A stretch of 64,000 nt of DNA from Phylloscopus collybita (Eukaryota > Chordata > Aves > Passeriformes > Phylloscopidae): positions 3,389,001 through 3,453,000 of the forward strand of contig JAJNNQ010000075.1 in NCBI GenBank assembly GCA_027886175.1, given 5' to 3'. The notes beneath the pieces were generated by a model. The model was not told the origin of the DNA. It did not search any database and saw only the letters and a program-made list of their open reading frames with translations. Made by a program: the position numbers and the translations under genes. Shown here piece by piece: positions 46,171 through 58,672 of this stretch (its first letter is position 1; each line of letters starts with the position of its first letter).

Positions 46171-48339
46171 TTTAAATATTTGGATGTAACTGTCCAATGA
46201 AAAATTCTGGTCACACAAAAATAAATGCTTCTCAAAAGTGTAGTTTATGAGACTACAGAATAATCACAGAAATGAAATATGGGAACCCCCAAATTTGAGA
46301 CATCTAGAAACCATCTGACCACTTTCTTCTCCCTCCTAATTTTCCCAGTGCTCTGACTGCACAGTTAGTTCTGCAAGGCCAGGTTTAGTTTCAGAGTGAT
46401 TAATGATTTCCAGCAGCAATGATTTTTTTCAACCCCTTCACGAGATCAGGGGCGGAGAAAAAAAATGCAGCTCTGCCTCATGGTGCCTGCTCTCAGCTGG
46501 GCTGGACTCTTGGAACATCACCAGGACCTACAGGTGTAGCAAGATCATCAGGAGAGGATTTGCTCCATCTCCCAACTGACCCACATGCTCATCCCTTCTG
46601 AGCTGACCTTCCTTTTCTTTTCTTTTATTTATATGAATGAACTCCTACCGCAAAGAGTTTGATGGGTGATAAGAACTCAGATCATACATTACCCACCTTA
46701 TGTTGGGTGGCTGCTGTGGTTGGAATGAGATTTGCATGTGGTCAGTCACATGGTCCTGCAACCACAGCCTCCCCTAATTGCATACTAGCATGAATCAAAG
46801 CCTGGCTGCAGAGATGCTGCCTTCCTATTTCATCCCTGTAATGGTTTCTGTTCTGGCTGCTGCTGCTGAAAAATCCCTGCTTTGCAATCAAAGTGAACCT
46901 GAAAGTGTTATTGGGCTTCACCACAAACGAGTCATTTTTAGGCAGCAGATCCAGTTCCCAGTGGAACAGCCTTGCCCTTGCTGAGTTAAGCTGCCTGTGC
47001 TAGTGTTTCCTGCTTTCTCATGGTCTTTGGAACTTTATATATAAGTCATATACAACCATGAAATCAGAATTTAGGTACACTAAGAAATATTGAAATTATA
47101 TATTATCTAATCCGAATGAATGTATAACAATAAATAGCTATGGAATACTGAAAAGGTATCTCTAGAGTCTGTCCTCAGTGTAGTACAGACAGTGTAGAAG
47201 ATATGATTACACACTCTTATGCCAAGAAGTGAAACCATGTGATGCCTAGATGTTATCTCATTAGCATCCTGTTCATTCTCAAATCTAAATCCAGATAACA
47301 ATTGTTTAATTTTAATTTTGTGTGTATATATAATTTGTTGATTGTCTACCTTTGTGAAATCAAGACATTCAGGGCTGCTGCAAACATGAATTTCATTCCT
47401 GCAGCAGATCAGCAAATTCTACAGGTCCTTTCTCTGGGTTCAAAATGTGTCTTTGAAAAGGATGATTGTTTAAATTACTGTCTTTGCACCCAAGGAAATG
47501 AATGAATTTGTGCTGACCATACCACTTACAGGTCACTAAAATATGTACCATGACCTAAGCCCTATTCCTTCCCTCTCTATCAGGGCAAATACATTAGGAG
47601 TGTATCATCTGAGATGCTGCTACAGCTGGAGAAAGGAAAGACAATCTGATTAATCTAATTCCCTGATAAAAATCACACCAAACACCCTCGGGGAAGAGGA
47701 CAAACATCCTGTCTCAAAGTTTCATTCCACCCATGTTGCCCTGCAAGTGCTGGAGAAGTCACTGAGGTGCTGCACTCTGTTGATATCTGAATGGAAGACT
47801 GAGGTTACCTCCAACATGCCAGAATTATTTTTTTAACCCCTTCAGCTTACAAATCCTTTATGGAATTACAAACAAGAGGTTCTCTGGTTACAAAGGGGTG
47901 GCATTAGCCCTGGAAAATCAGACTCTCTCCCAGGACATTGCTCAGTGGAGCATGTAACCGGCTTCCGAAGGGAGAGCCTGAAACACCAGCACCATCTGCA
48001 GCAGATTTTCACCTTGCCAAGAGCAAGGCTGTGAGGGCAAAGGTAACTTTATAACACTATGCTGGTGCTGATAGCCAAATGTGGCATTTTAACACCATAT
48101 CTCCCATTACCCCAGTTTTAATGCAGCTCAGGGGAGTTTTGTGTTAGATTTGAAGTCTGACAGATGAGGGAATTGATGTTGGGTTTCTGTAAGGAATTTG
48201 TCTTGTAACAGTACAAAATGCTGATGAAGTAACTAAAACAATACAAAACCACTGTGAAACACATTAAATGGATTAAGAATTGGCTAACTTCAGGTCTTAA
48301 ATATTATTATAACCAGAGAAATTTTCTTAGAGTGGGTGT

Positions 48340-48925
48340 GTGTTTGGACAGATCCCGTAGGGACTACTTCTTGGCTCTACACTATTGTATTTTATCAACA
48401 ACTTAGGAAAAAAAACCTTTAAATCATTATCAAAAAAAAAAAAGTCAGATGAAAAAGGCTGGAAAAATGGTCAAAAGAAGGAACCCAGGTCACTGATACC
48501 AATGGGTAATTGGCAATCTGAAGGTAAGCAAGTACAGCCAAGTTAAGTCACTACATTGGAGAAAGAAGATATTTGACTGACAGGGGCTGCAGTGATTCTA
48601 CACTGGAAAGCCATGACCAAAAAAGGGTTTCAAGTCATGGTGAGTAATCAGCTGTCCATGAACTGACCTAATCTTTGTATGTACAAGCAGAGGAAATCCA
48701 GGGAGAAGAGGGTGATAATGTTGTCTGGGTATTCCCTGTCTCCTGAAATTGCTGCCAACCCATTGTGCCCCGCTCTTGCATCCACAAAGCAAGTGGGAGG
48801 CTGAAAAGCTGGAGACAATTCAAGAAAGAGGCACAAGAATGTACACAAGTCTGCAAAAGATGACTTGCAGGGAGAGATTTAAGGAGCTTGGTCCATTTAG
48901 CTCATCAAAAGAAAGCTAAAGGGTG
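48340..48925 (+). mobile_element. Old CR1 LINE, RT C-terminal end and 3' part
   Basis: Plus-strand translation of 48370-48408 gives LGSTLLYFINNLG, matching the CR1 reverse-transcriptase block VLGPLLFNIFINDLD. Downstream, 'attcaagaaagaggcacaagaatg' and 'gagatttaaggagcttggtccatttagctcatc' follow the CR1 region 'attcagaggagagcaac...aaaggctaaaagagctgggtctatttagctt'. Divergence is high, with an internal A12 run at about 48431, and the recognisable tail stops before the usual octamers. This is an old copy. Confidence 0.65.
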
Positions 48926-51900
48926 GCTGGACACTGATCCAAGGACCTCCAGGGAGAAATTCAGTATCACTTGTCTTTAGTCTTGCTAACAGGAATGTCC
49001 CATGCCACCAGCCTTGCTCTGAGTTCCCACACCAGGTGCACACCTTGTCCTGCCATCTTAGTAGCAGACACACTGACCTTTCTCTCAAAGAGGAGTCCAG
49101 GTGCCTGCTCCAACCAGAGCTATGGCACACTCTGACAGGTCCCCCAGCTGGTTCAGCCAGGGACCAGGAGCCTGTTGCACACCAGATTTTCAGCATGAAT
49201 GTGGCCAAATTTGGGGCCGGGATCCTCCAGCTCTGTTTTCATTCTGTGGTTTTTCTCTCTGTTCTGATCCTGGTGCCAACGAAATGTTGCATTGTTTGAG
49301 AGATGTGAATCTGGTGGCATAGCCTGCCTCAGGGCAAGCACTCCCAAAGCTCTCATCTGATCTCTCAAGAGAGAAGCTGAACCAGAAGACAGAAATCACA
49401 GGCTCAGGCAGAGAACTGCTGTGCCTTTTCCCCTCAAATCCAGGAAGGATTATGCACTGACCAGCTTGAGCAGGAGAAAAGGGAAAATGCTGGAGAGCAG
49501 CAACACTTTGGAACACTGTACATGAGAAAAACATTAAAAATAAGTTATTTACTGAGCCCATATCTCAGCAGCATTTATCTCCCTTGCCCTACCTGCCCCT
49601 TTTGGAGACCTCTTATCCCATCACTTCAAAGGCCAGTAGCCAAACACGACAGTTACACAAAGGTCAGACGGGTGGTTCACATCAGGATGACTCCATCTGG
49701 CTGCAGATCCTGCCTGCAGTGCAGTCCCTCCCTTTGTGTGGGGGTTTTCTTCTCAACTCTGCTGGGAGATGGCTGGAAGCACAATGAGAGGAAAAAAACA
49801 AAAATGGTGAATATGTAACAGGAACAATTTGTTCTTGGATTTAGGGCTGTCCTCGGACAATATGTAAGGCAGTGTTTAAGTGAAATAGCTGACTAATGAA
49901 CCCTAGAAGGATTGGCATAATTAAATAATGCCTGGAAGTGATATACAGGGTTATGGAGAAGTTGGAAGTGGGTGTAACAGAGTGGGATGAAGACAGTAGC
50001 TGAGAAAAGCCCACACCGTTGGAGGTAGCTTTTCATAGGAGAACAAACTGTGAAGAAAGTATGTGCTGCAGAACAAGCTGGATGCTTTAGCACACTTTAA
50101 AAGTGTCTTTAACACATTATAAGAATGTGCTAAAAACAGTGTTCCTGTATTTTGCAAGCTGCATATTTTCAATTGCAGCAAATTACTGACTTGCACAAGC
50201 TTTAGGCAGCTCTGCTGAAACTCAGGCTGCTGTACTTAAGAGTAATTGCATGAACTACTTAAATATTCAAACACTGGTGAATAAACAAGTATTGTTCTGC
50301 AGTAACTTCTCAAGAAATTATTGCTTCCTCTAGTTAAACCTTGTGCTGACTGTAAAGACGACTTTCTTATGGCACTGCTAAAAACTTCTGTGCAAGTGCA
50401 AGATAGAATTTGAGGACTTTTTCCTTAGTTGCCCGCTCAGCTGAATCCTACACAACTGCTACATTCCAAAAGGGCAAAATTGGAGCTGTTTGTTTATTTT
50501 CTCTTCAGTGGGAAAACGAAGCTTTCCAGGGAGGAGCAACTGCAGCTGAAATGAATTCAGCATCACAATGGCAAAACAAGAAGTGCATTCATGTAGCAGC
50601 ACGTTCGAGTGTGTGCGCTCGAGCCCCTCCGCAGCGTGGTTGCCATGGCGTCTGTGGGTGGTGGTGGAGATGACAGGAGATTCTCAGCAGAAATGCCAAA
50701 CCACGCTCTAATATATCTCATACTGACCTGCTATTAATTCAGTGGCTGCTCTTTTATCATAAAAGAAAAAAAAAAAAATCAGCTCAACTTTCACTTCCAG
50801 AATGGATGTGAAATTCAAACCAGCAGTGGCTGTAGGGGTGTAAATCACATGATAGAAACTTTAAAGGTTGGGTTTTTTGATGCTGAGGCTTTCTGAAGCC
50901 ATAGAAGGATTGTAAGGAAATGGGAATAAGCTGATAGTCACGTTAAAAAGTGTGACTGTACACTTGCCCATGGATTTTGCCGTAAAATGTAATGATTGCC
51001 AGAAATGTACATTAACTGAAATATGAGGTTTTACTTCCCTGTGAGTTTTTCCTAGGCAGATGTTAAATCTATAGCAGAGCTGGGTACTTCTTTGGTCCCA
51101 TTCTCTTTATTTACAAAAACCTATGAGGTTTCTTTTCCTTGATCTGGAGAGGAATCAATTAAAGAAATTAATCCTTGGTCCTTTTCCTTGGGACTGTGTT
51201 TACCATCTTTGTGCCAGAGGCTGGGACTTCTTTTTCAGATTTATGGAAGCTGTTTTCTATCCATGTGTCTTACACATGCCTTTGTTTGGGCAGGGACAGA
51301 TACAGTTTTATGTCATTTCAATTATCTGTGTTTTTATCAAAGATGACTGGCTACTTAACAGTTATATTAACTCTAACACAGCTCCACATCAGTCTTGGGT
51401 GTTGAAACACAATTATATAGGAAGCAGAAGGAATAGATTTGTGTTTTCTGCTCCAGGTTAGCCCTCCATGAGCATCCTGTCTGGACCATTCTAGTGGCTG
51501 ATGGCTTCGTGCTTGTGGAGAGGTGACACCCTTCCTGCAGGCCCACACTTCTGGAACTGCTCTGAAGGCTGATAACAACAGGAATTCAGGCTCTGCTGCC
51601 ACTGGGATCTTCCCAGGAGAGCAGACTGCCTTTAAACCTGGGCTTCTCCGATGGCTGTGAGGGGCTGTTTTGTGGTGAAAGGTGGGAGTAGGACATTGGT
51701 GCTGCTTGCCCTGGGTAGTAAAACCAAACCACAAACCAGCTCAGCAGAGGATGTGAAACCAGCTCAGAGGTGCCAAGGCTTGTCCTGTCTTTCCCTGCAT
51801 TGTTTCCTGCCCAGCAGATCCTGACCAAGGTCACAGCCAGGGATTTGCCCGTTTCCATCAGCCCCCAACCCCAGAGCCAGCCTGAGCAGGGAATACTGGG

Positions 51901-53216
51901 GCCATTGACAGAGAGCACATGGGCTCACTGCACAGAGGCAGCCAGGGATTCTCATTCTGTACAAGCATTTCAGTTCATCTGCCTTTTTCATTCAGGAGCA
52001 TTAACCTACAGTCTAATACAATTATGTACTATATGCTCTTAAATTTTTAATTAGTTACATGCACTTGAAAGCAAATGGTCCCTTTTTCCCCTGATACACA
52101 CACAGAACTTCTCTCAGACTTAATGGGGTTTACATGGGTTTATCAAATGATAATAAAAGCCCAAACATTGGCTTCTGCTGACATTTACTGGGTAATTCCT
52201 GCTCTCAACAGACAGGGAGTGTACCTGGGCACTATTAAGGGTAATGTAACAAGGAGAAAAAACATTTAAGGTTAATGCTCAACTTTACCCACATTACATA
52301 CGTGGTTCTTTTCAAAATGTTATGACAAATCCCACAGAAGGAAGCAAATCAAAGGAAAAACTGATTTAAAGGCCATGGGTGGGTGTTTTCTCCCCTGCAA
52401 AGGGCACATCTGTACACTGAAACATCTGGGTGAGTGTCCATAGGAGGCTGCAGGAGCAGAGCGAGTGGCTGCGTGCAGCACCTCACTCTTGCTCTGGGGA
52501 ATACTTGAAGGAGATAACAGCAGCTGGGCTGCTTTGAGCTATTTTCAGGTGCCTCCAGTCTCTTGTCAGGCAGGCATGAAGCAACAAGTCCTTCAGTGCT
52601 ACCTCAGCATTCCTGGCTGGAAACGGGGTTTATTCCCAAAGGGTGGGACTTACCTCTCCCAGCTTCAGCTCTTTGCACCACAGGTGCCTCCCATGTCCCT
52701 AAAGCTTTCTTGTTCCTAAAGGATCTATAGTCCTTCCCCCAATACTAAGAGATAAAACTGTTGCAACTAAAGTTCAGTGACAGCAGCTCCACCTGAACTG
52801 TGCATAAGTGTCCCTGGTTTCTCTGTGATTTCTAGCTACAAAGCTGTGACCTGTTTTTCCCCCTGGAAGCGCCTTGGTCTTTAATGGGGAGAAGAAACCA
52901 CTACAAATGGGTGTGCACAAGGTGTGTCTCACTCCTGTTCTGTCCAGACAGCTTTGGGACAAGAAGGGCCACATCATAAACTGGATTACTGAGACACAGC
53001 CATTGCCACAGTTGCTCAAAACATTTTAAAATCTTTTCATAATACCAACATTTCTTAATGCTTTGAGGGCTGAACTTTCCATTAAGAACTTACTTTCTGT
53101 CAACTTACTTTCTGCAACACACAGAAACACACAGCCTGGATGTATTTTCTATGCAGGTTCAGTGCAGTCTCAATATTGTTCTCCCAGCCAGTTTTGATGT
53201 GCCATAGCAGAGGTGA
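48926..53216. other. Long unique stretch with one CpG cluster
   Basis: No gene is supported. A compact CpG cluster with an X-box-like site lies at 50590-50660 and is listed separately. An A13-type run lies near 50766-50778. Several 65-125-codon frames in 49000-49600 and 51100-52000 overlap on both strands without family resemblance. Confidence 0.5.
50590..50660. promoter_or_regulatory. CpG cluster with RFX X-box-like site
   Basis: Seven CpG fall within about 50 bases (50601-50650) of CpG-poor DNA. They include gctcgagc and the word GTTGCCATGGCGTC at 50639-50652, which fits the RFX X-box (GTTRCCATGGYAAC) at 12 of 14 positions. X-box sites are typical of RFX-bound promoters and enhancers, including those of cilia genes. 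No start codon, splice site or transcript can be tied to it, so a short promoter or enhancer is only a possibility. Confidence 0.35.
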
Positions 53217-53217
53217 C

Positions 53218-53325
53218 TTACAGAATCATCAAATGGTTTGGGTTGGAAGGGACCTTTCAGATCACCCTGTTCCAACCCCCTGCCACAGGCAGGGGCACCT
53301 TCCTCTAGACCAGGACTTTCAAAGA
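53218..53325 (-). mobile_element. CR1 LINE, short 3' end
   Basis: The plus strand reads 'cagaatcatcaaatggtttgg', 'gttggaagggacctttcagat', 'caccctgttccaacccc' and 'caggggcaccttcctctagac', the reverse complement of a CR1 3' end. It is cut after about 105 bases. Divergence is low, so it is one of the younger copies. Confidence 0.95.
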
Positions 53326-54655
53326 GGCAGCAGGATGGGAAGAAGCATGGAAACACAAGCAAATTTATTCACTGTTCATACAAATTCTAGCCACATGCTT
53401 AACCACCTCCCAGAGAAAATCAGATTGGTGTTAGCAACACCACGCTTTTATTGGAAAAATCGAACAGGAAAACCTCTGCAGTGCATGACTGCTCCAGGCT
53501 GAACTGCTGTTGGACAGATGCTGAAAACTGATCTCCCCAAGCACCCCACAGCCAAGAGGGACACACAATTATTGTGCCACCATAACACAGCTCCATGGAA
53601 GAGCCATGTGATCTGCTGCCTTTTATCCAGTGGCTGAAATAAAATAGGAGAGGACTGGGGTTTTTTTTTAAACTTTCGTATTGGAAAACTTGCCTGTTCC
53701 AAGGGGAATGTGGTGCAGGCTCAGCTGCAGGCAAATACAGCCAGAGGCATCCCACACACATACCAGCACATACACAGGGAGCCATACACAATATGCAAAC
53801 ACCCTGAAATCCCAAACAAATATCTCGAAAATCACTTGTGCTCCAGAGGGAACAAGGGGCCTGCCCACACACAGAATTAACAAGTTAATTAGTGTTTAAA
53901 TATTTCCTTGCAAGCTCTGGCACTATAACTGCTTCAGTGAGTGTAAAACTAGCAAGAACAAGAGACTGGTGGAAGAAGAATGACTCTGGTTTTCAATATG
54001 GTCTGATAAATGATAAAAATCATGCAGGTAAACCGTGCATGGTTTTTATTACAGCTTTACTGTGGCGTGATTGGGAACTGAGGGAAATGCTTCTTTTTGA
54101 AAGCACATTCATTTTGATCTAGGAGTGACCTTTTAATATGTTCAGGTCCCTGCAGGGGAGACAAAGGTACTTGTGGTCTTCTGCAAGAAAGGATGAGTAA
54201 AAAAAGCACTTCAAGATGACATAAAAGCAAGGATCAGCCAAAGGGAAATAAATTTTCACCTTCTGAAGTATTCACCAGACTTCATGATTTATTCATTTTG
54301 ATACATTCCCCTGTGTTACCTCATGGTGGGATGGGGTTTGTTGGTTCTGCCACGAAGACTCACCTGGAGCTAGAGGAGATTGGGTATCTCTGCTTTAGCT
54401 GTGGGCAGTGAAGTACTGCTCATCCCTTTCTGCAGTGGTTTTAATATTTACCCACCTGGCAAGGAAGCTGTGATTTGTTTTGTTATCTCCTTTGAATGCC
54501 ACCAGCTGAGGTGGTGCTGGGAGAATCAAAGATGTGCATGGCTCCTTACTGAGATTTTTACTCTCCCTTCACTGCTACTGGACAATTCCAGTGGGAATAG
54601 ATGGATGGTGGAAAAGAGTATGGATTTATAGCATAATCTGCACACCTTGGTTTAA
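53326..54655. other. Unique sequence
   Basis: No gene is supported. A 150-codon minus-strand frame at 53420-53872 overlaps several other frames and has no family resemblance. Confidence 0.5.
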
Positions 54656-54775
54656 TTTTTGGTGTGTGTTGTGGTTTTTTCGTTGTTGTTGTTGGGGGTT
54701 TGTTTGTTTTGGTTTTGTTTTGGTTTGGTTTTTTTTGGTGGGTGGTTTGGGGTTTTTTTTTGGTGGTTCTGTTTT
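54656..54775. repeat. Strand-asymmetric G/T-rich tract
   Basis: The plus strand is almost entirely G and T over about 120 bases, with only two C, and includes ggggg, gggtgg and gggg groups. It directly borders the (GAATA)n array. It creates the P-, N- and K-rich minus-strand frames there, which are not genes. Confidence 0.9.
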
Positions 54776-54845
54776 GAATAGAATAGAATAGAATAGAATA
54801 GAATAGAATAGAATAGAATAGAATAGAATAGAATAGAATAGAATA
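54776..54845. repeat. (GAATA)14 microsatellite grown from a CR1 tail
   Basis: There are fourteen perfect GAATA units in a row. It abuts the 3' end of the minus-strand CR1 that starts at 54846. On the element's own strand the array reads (TATTC)n, a slipped form of the CR1 ATTCTATG-type tail. The minus strand encodes repeated F-Y-S-I-L residues in every frame, an artefact. Confidence 0.95.
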
Positions 54846-54960
54846 GAAAACTACAGTTGGAGGGGACGAACAACAAACACCTAGTCCAACCACCTGATCA
54901 ATACAGGGTTGACCAAATGTTAAAGTATATATTAAGAACGTTGTCTGAAGTTTTTTAACT
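54846..54960 (-). mobile_element. CR1 LINE 3' end
   Basis: The plus strand reads 'ctacagttggaggggacga', 'caacaaacacctagtccaacc', 'acctgatcaatacagggttg' and 'accaaatgttaaagtatata', the reverse complement of a CR1 subtype whose copies often carry GAATA arrays. It is cut at about 54960. Confidence 0.85.
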
Positions 54961-55890
54961 CAGTGGTTTTTAATTTACCCTTAGTTTGCCAAGTTTGTAG
55001 GTTGCCTGTGAAGCAACCTTTTGCACCACTTGTGCTGTGAATATTGAAGCTGTACATTTCTTTTCAGGCCTTTGGGGACTGAGTTATAATTTAGGTGCTT
55101 CTGCTTCCAGAAACATGACTAGCAAGTCAAAATGCAAAGTCCTTGAATAACGCATTTTAAAAAAGCACAAACAGTAAAGGGTTTGCAGGCTGAAGCACTC
55201 TGTGACCAGAATATGTGCTTACCTAGCTAAGAGTCTGGCAAATAGTTTTTCCACAGGACCAAGGCTTTATGGAAACATGCATCAAGGAGGGAGAGGGAAA
55301 ACATGACCACTTTAGTGCCTAGCAATTGCTGCCTGCATTACAGTGGTGACAGCCCAACACTTCACAGTTTGCCTCTCTTGAGGGCTGATAAATGGTTTGA
55401 TTTTATGTGAGATCTTTTGTCTAGAGAAGTTCCCTCGTATCCACAAGAATCAGATCAATGTTCTGAGCACAGCTGCAGCAAGGCAGCTGGCTGCCATCAG
55501 GACATATTAATTCACCTCTCAGTGTTCTCTAGCTTTGCCACCAACTCTTTTTCTGACCTTGAGCGAGGTGTTTTATCCATTCAGGTACCTCCTGATGTGC
55601 CTGCAGATGGGAATCCTTCCTTCTTTCAGTGACTGCTATCCATTAGCTAAACCTGAACTTATAATGTGCTTTGAGCTCTTCAGATGATACATCACAGTAG
55701 TGCAGGTGTTATTGAAACATGCAGGTAGAAGCACTGAAAAAGTCTGGAAATGACTCTCACAGCCTCGACTGCCTGCATGCAATTGTCCTTGGTGCATTCT
55801 GGACACAAAGGTCTGAGTGTGGTTTTTTTGGTTATTTTTTTTTTCTGGCACAAAGCAGGGGATCAGGAATGTGAATATGGTCCAGAAAGC
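54961..55890. other. Unique sequence
   Basis: No gene or repeat family is recognised. Short T runs occur near 55826-55850. Confidence 0.5.
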
Positions 55891-55892
55891 AA

Positions 55893-56500
55893 ATTGTGTC
55901 CTGGGATGCATCAAAAGCAGCATGGCCTGAGTGAGGGAGGGGATTCTGCCCCTCTGCTCTGTCTGCTTGGGTCAGACCCCACCTGCAGAGCTGCATCCAG
56001 CCCTGGGGCACAGCACAGGAAGGACAGGGAGCTGTTGGAGCCAGTTCAGAGGAGGCCACAGAGATGATCAGAGGGATGGAGAAGCTCTGCTGTGAGGAAG
56101 GGCTGAGACAATTGGGTTGTTCAGCCTGGAGAAGACTTTGGGGTGACCTAATTCTGGCCTTCCAGTACATGAAGGAGCCTTCAGGAAAGATGGAGAGAGA
56201 TTATTTACCAGTGCATAGAGTGGCAGGACAAGGAAGAATGGCATCATACAGAAAGAGAGCAGGTTTAGGTCGGATATTAGGAAGAAATTCTTAACTGTGA
56301 AAGCCATGAGACACTGGAACAGGTTGCCCAGAGAAGCTGTGGCTGCCCCAGCCCTGGAAGTGTTCAAGGCCAGGTTGGATGGCACTTTGAGCAACCTGGT
56401 TTAACATAGGCTGTCCCTGCCCCTGGCAGGGGGATTTGGATCTGGATGATCTTGAAGATCTCTTCTAAACAAAAATATTCTGTGAATCTATGATTCTGTG
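55893..56500 (+). mobile_element. CR1 LINE 3' end, long copy with octamer tail
   Basis: This is a clear plus-strand CR1 of about 600 bases: 'gggatgcatcaaaagcagcatgg', 'tctgcccctctgctctgtct', 'gatcagagggatggagaagc', 'ggttgttcagcctggagaag', 'ttaggaagaaattcttaactg', 'gttgcccagagaagctgtgg' and 'ggatgatcttgaagatctcttc'. It ends with three octamers, attctgtg-aatctatg-attctgtg (56477-56500), the usual CR1 3' terminal repeat. It is cut at the 5' side, with only the end of ORF2 and the 3' region present. Confidence 0.95.
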
Positions 56501-58435
56501 TGTATTCCTAATTTTATTAGAAAACAGTTCATCCCTTTAAGTGTTGAGATAAAAACTAAGTAAAGTGTTTTCTCCTCCCTTCTGGTTTACACAACTGATA
56601 TGCACACTTGTGGGTACTTATCTTCCAACTTTTAATTATATTTAACAATTGTATAAGGTCAAGAAACCAATATGGTTTTTTTGCCAGACAGGCTCCATAG
56701 CCCAGTTCCCAACCCTCAAGCATCTTTACTGACACTGTTACAATGTACAGGGCTGGAATGAAAAACCAGAAATGAGATCAGTTTAATTGAGTGTTGCTTT
56801 TGAGGATTTAACATTTCCAAACTCTGTCCCAAAGGACTGTGACATAAGAAAACTGAAGGCCTGAGAACCCCAATTCTCTGCCACAGCAAATGGCCCCAGC
56901 CCTATCCAAGGATGGCAGGAACAGGAGAAAAGAAGGGAAGGGAAAGAAAAGAACTATTTAACCTGCAACCTGAGGGAAAAGGCAAACACAGCACCACAGA
57001 CAGACTGCTTTATGCTTGAATTCTAGTTCAGGATCAGGCTCATGCCATGAGGTGGTTGGTGGTAGCAGGACACTGCACTGATGATTTATGAGCTTCCTTT
57101 TATTCCCAACATTCAGGATGGCCCCAATCTATGTGCTGCCAAACTTTTATCAGGATACATCCCCAATCTCAAGTATTTCCTTGCATAAAAATAATAATGG
57201 ATACTAAATATTGGAAAAAAAAAAAAAAAAAAAAAGGCAGAAGATTAAAGGCTTGTTCCTCAGTTGGGATGAACAGGGGCAGCTCTGCTCACTTCTGTGG
57301 CCACACTACAGCAATGAAAGATTTGGTTCAGATAAAATGAGGCACCAAAAAAAGGACTTGATCTTCTTTTCCTCTAGGAGTATCATTAGCTCCTTCCTTA
57401 GTCCTTTCTTCCAAAATTCTGCCAAAGAAGAGAGGAAAATGGATGAGTCATTGCAAAGCTGCAAATATTTGGCCAGTCTAACAGAGTAAAAGCCATTCTC
57501 CTATAGAATCTCTTCCTCTGTGGGCTCACTGCGGTTTATTTTAGCTCATGAATGAATGCATCAAGTTGTCTCTTGAAATTCAAGACAAATACTTTAATTC
57601 AGAGTGAAAAGGCAAAATAATGAAGGATTGTTGCTCCATGTGCTTAAAAATAAACATCATCAAGCCTGTATTTAAGGATGTCAGATATTCCACAGGTGAC
57701 TTTCCGGTAATTCTAATACTTCACTCTACAGCTGCAGCATAAGAAACACAACAGAAGCCTAAATTCCTCATTTATTGTGGTCAATAGTCATACATTTGTG
57801 TTATTTTTCTGAGGGGACATTGTTCAGCTCAGTAGCTTAAAAATAACACTCCTATTGCTATTGAATTGGTTCTTTTCCATTTTTGTTTCCTGTGAAATAT
57901 TTCTCAGGCAGAGACTGACTGAAGTGGGGCAGGGATTGGATCTATCCACAGAAGAACACGTGCTGAGGATTTTCTCCTAATTTCTACTTGATGTAAGTAA
58001 AACTGCTGCACTCTCCTCCAGCCCTAGAGAAAGGGCATAGTCTGCACTGCAGGGAAATTACAGATTAACTTGAAATTCCAGAAGCTCCACTGCCAAACTT
58101 CACGTACATAAAATTCACTTTTCTACATTTCCACAACCACACTGCTTTCAAATAGCTCAGTGGTTAAATCTCTCAGGTACCACATTAAAGGAACTTGTGT
58201 AAGAGAGCAACCCTGTGCACAAAATTATTTAGACTTCTTTTGGGATACAATTACCTATGAAAAATATAAATAATTGCTTTGAAACTTTTCAACTCACAAA
58301 GAGAAATCCAATGGTAAGAGTGAATACATGCATTTGTGATCAAAATAACAACAACTGGAAAATTAATAACTGCTTTTATTAATAAGTTTTTGTAAAAGAG
58401 GAGTACTAATTTATACCATGAATACTTTTAAAATG
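56501..58435. other. Unique sequence with an A21 run
   Basis: No gene is supported. A 21-base A run at 57215-57235 has no recognisable SINE or processed pseudogene before it. Confidence 0.5.
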
Positions 58436-58436
58436 A

Positions 58437-58672
58437 AAGAGAGGAGGTTTAGATTGAACATTAGGAAGAAATTCTTTACTGAGAGATAGTGAGGCCCTGG
58501 CAGTGATTGCCTGTGGATGCCTCATCCCTGGAATTGCTCAAGGCCAGGTTGGATGAGGCTTGGAGCAACCCGGGATAGTGGAATGTGTCCCTGCCCACGG
58601 CAGAGGAGTTTGAACTGGATGATCTTGAAGGTCCCTTCCAACCCAAACCATTCCATGATTCCATGGTTCTAT
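58437..58672 (+). mobile_element. CR1 LINE 3' end
   Basis: The sequence reads 'aggaggtttagattgaacatt', 'aggaagaaattctttactgag', 'gctcaaggccaggttggatga', 'gtccctgcccacggcagagg', 'gatgatcttgaaggtcccttcc' and 'aacccaaaccattccatgatt'. About 15 bases of the usual 'gaacaggttgcccagagaagc' are missing near 58510, a small internal deletion. It is cut at the 5' side. Confidence 0.95.

Larger units (their letters stand above)
43501..48338. other. Long unique stretch with two hairpin sites
   Basis: No gene is supported. The stretch contains a cluster of three hairpins at 44333-44442 and a 14-bp perfect hairpin at 46131-46170. At 44969-45060 'cctttcaccctgaggtgcttcac' weakly recalls an old amniote SINE/LINE tail ('acctttca...gaggatctcaaagcgcttta') but is not called. 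A 133-codon frame at 44395-44796 has no family resemblance. Confidence 0.5.

Noticed and set aside
54652..54893. Minus-strand frames with repeated F-Y-S-I-L
   Set aside because: They are the translation of the (GAATA)14 array and the adjoining G/T tract.
57215..57235. A21 run as the tail of a processed pseudogene or SINE
   Set aside because: The 250 bases before it show no coding similarity or SINE, there is no polyadenylation signal in a usual place and no flanking duplication is visible.
58150..58180. tRNA A-box-like 'aatagctcagtggttaaatc'
   Set aside because: No B-box (ggttcgaatcc type) follows at the right distance and no cloverleaf can be drawn, so it is not a tRNA or tRNA-SINE head.
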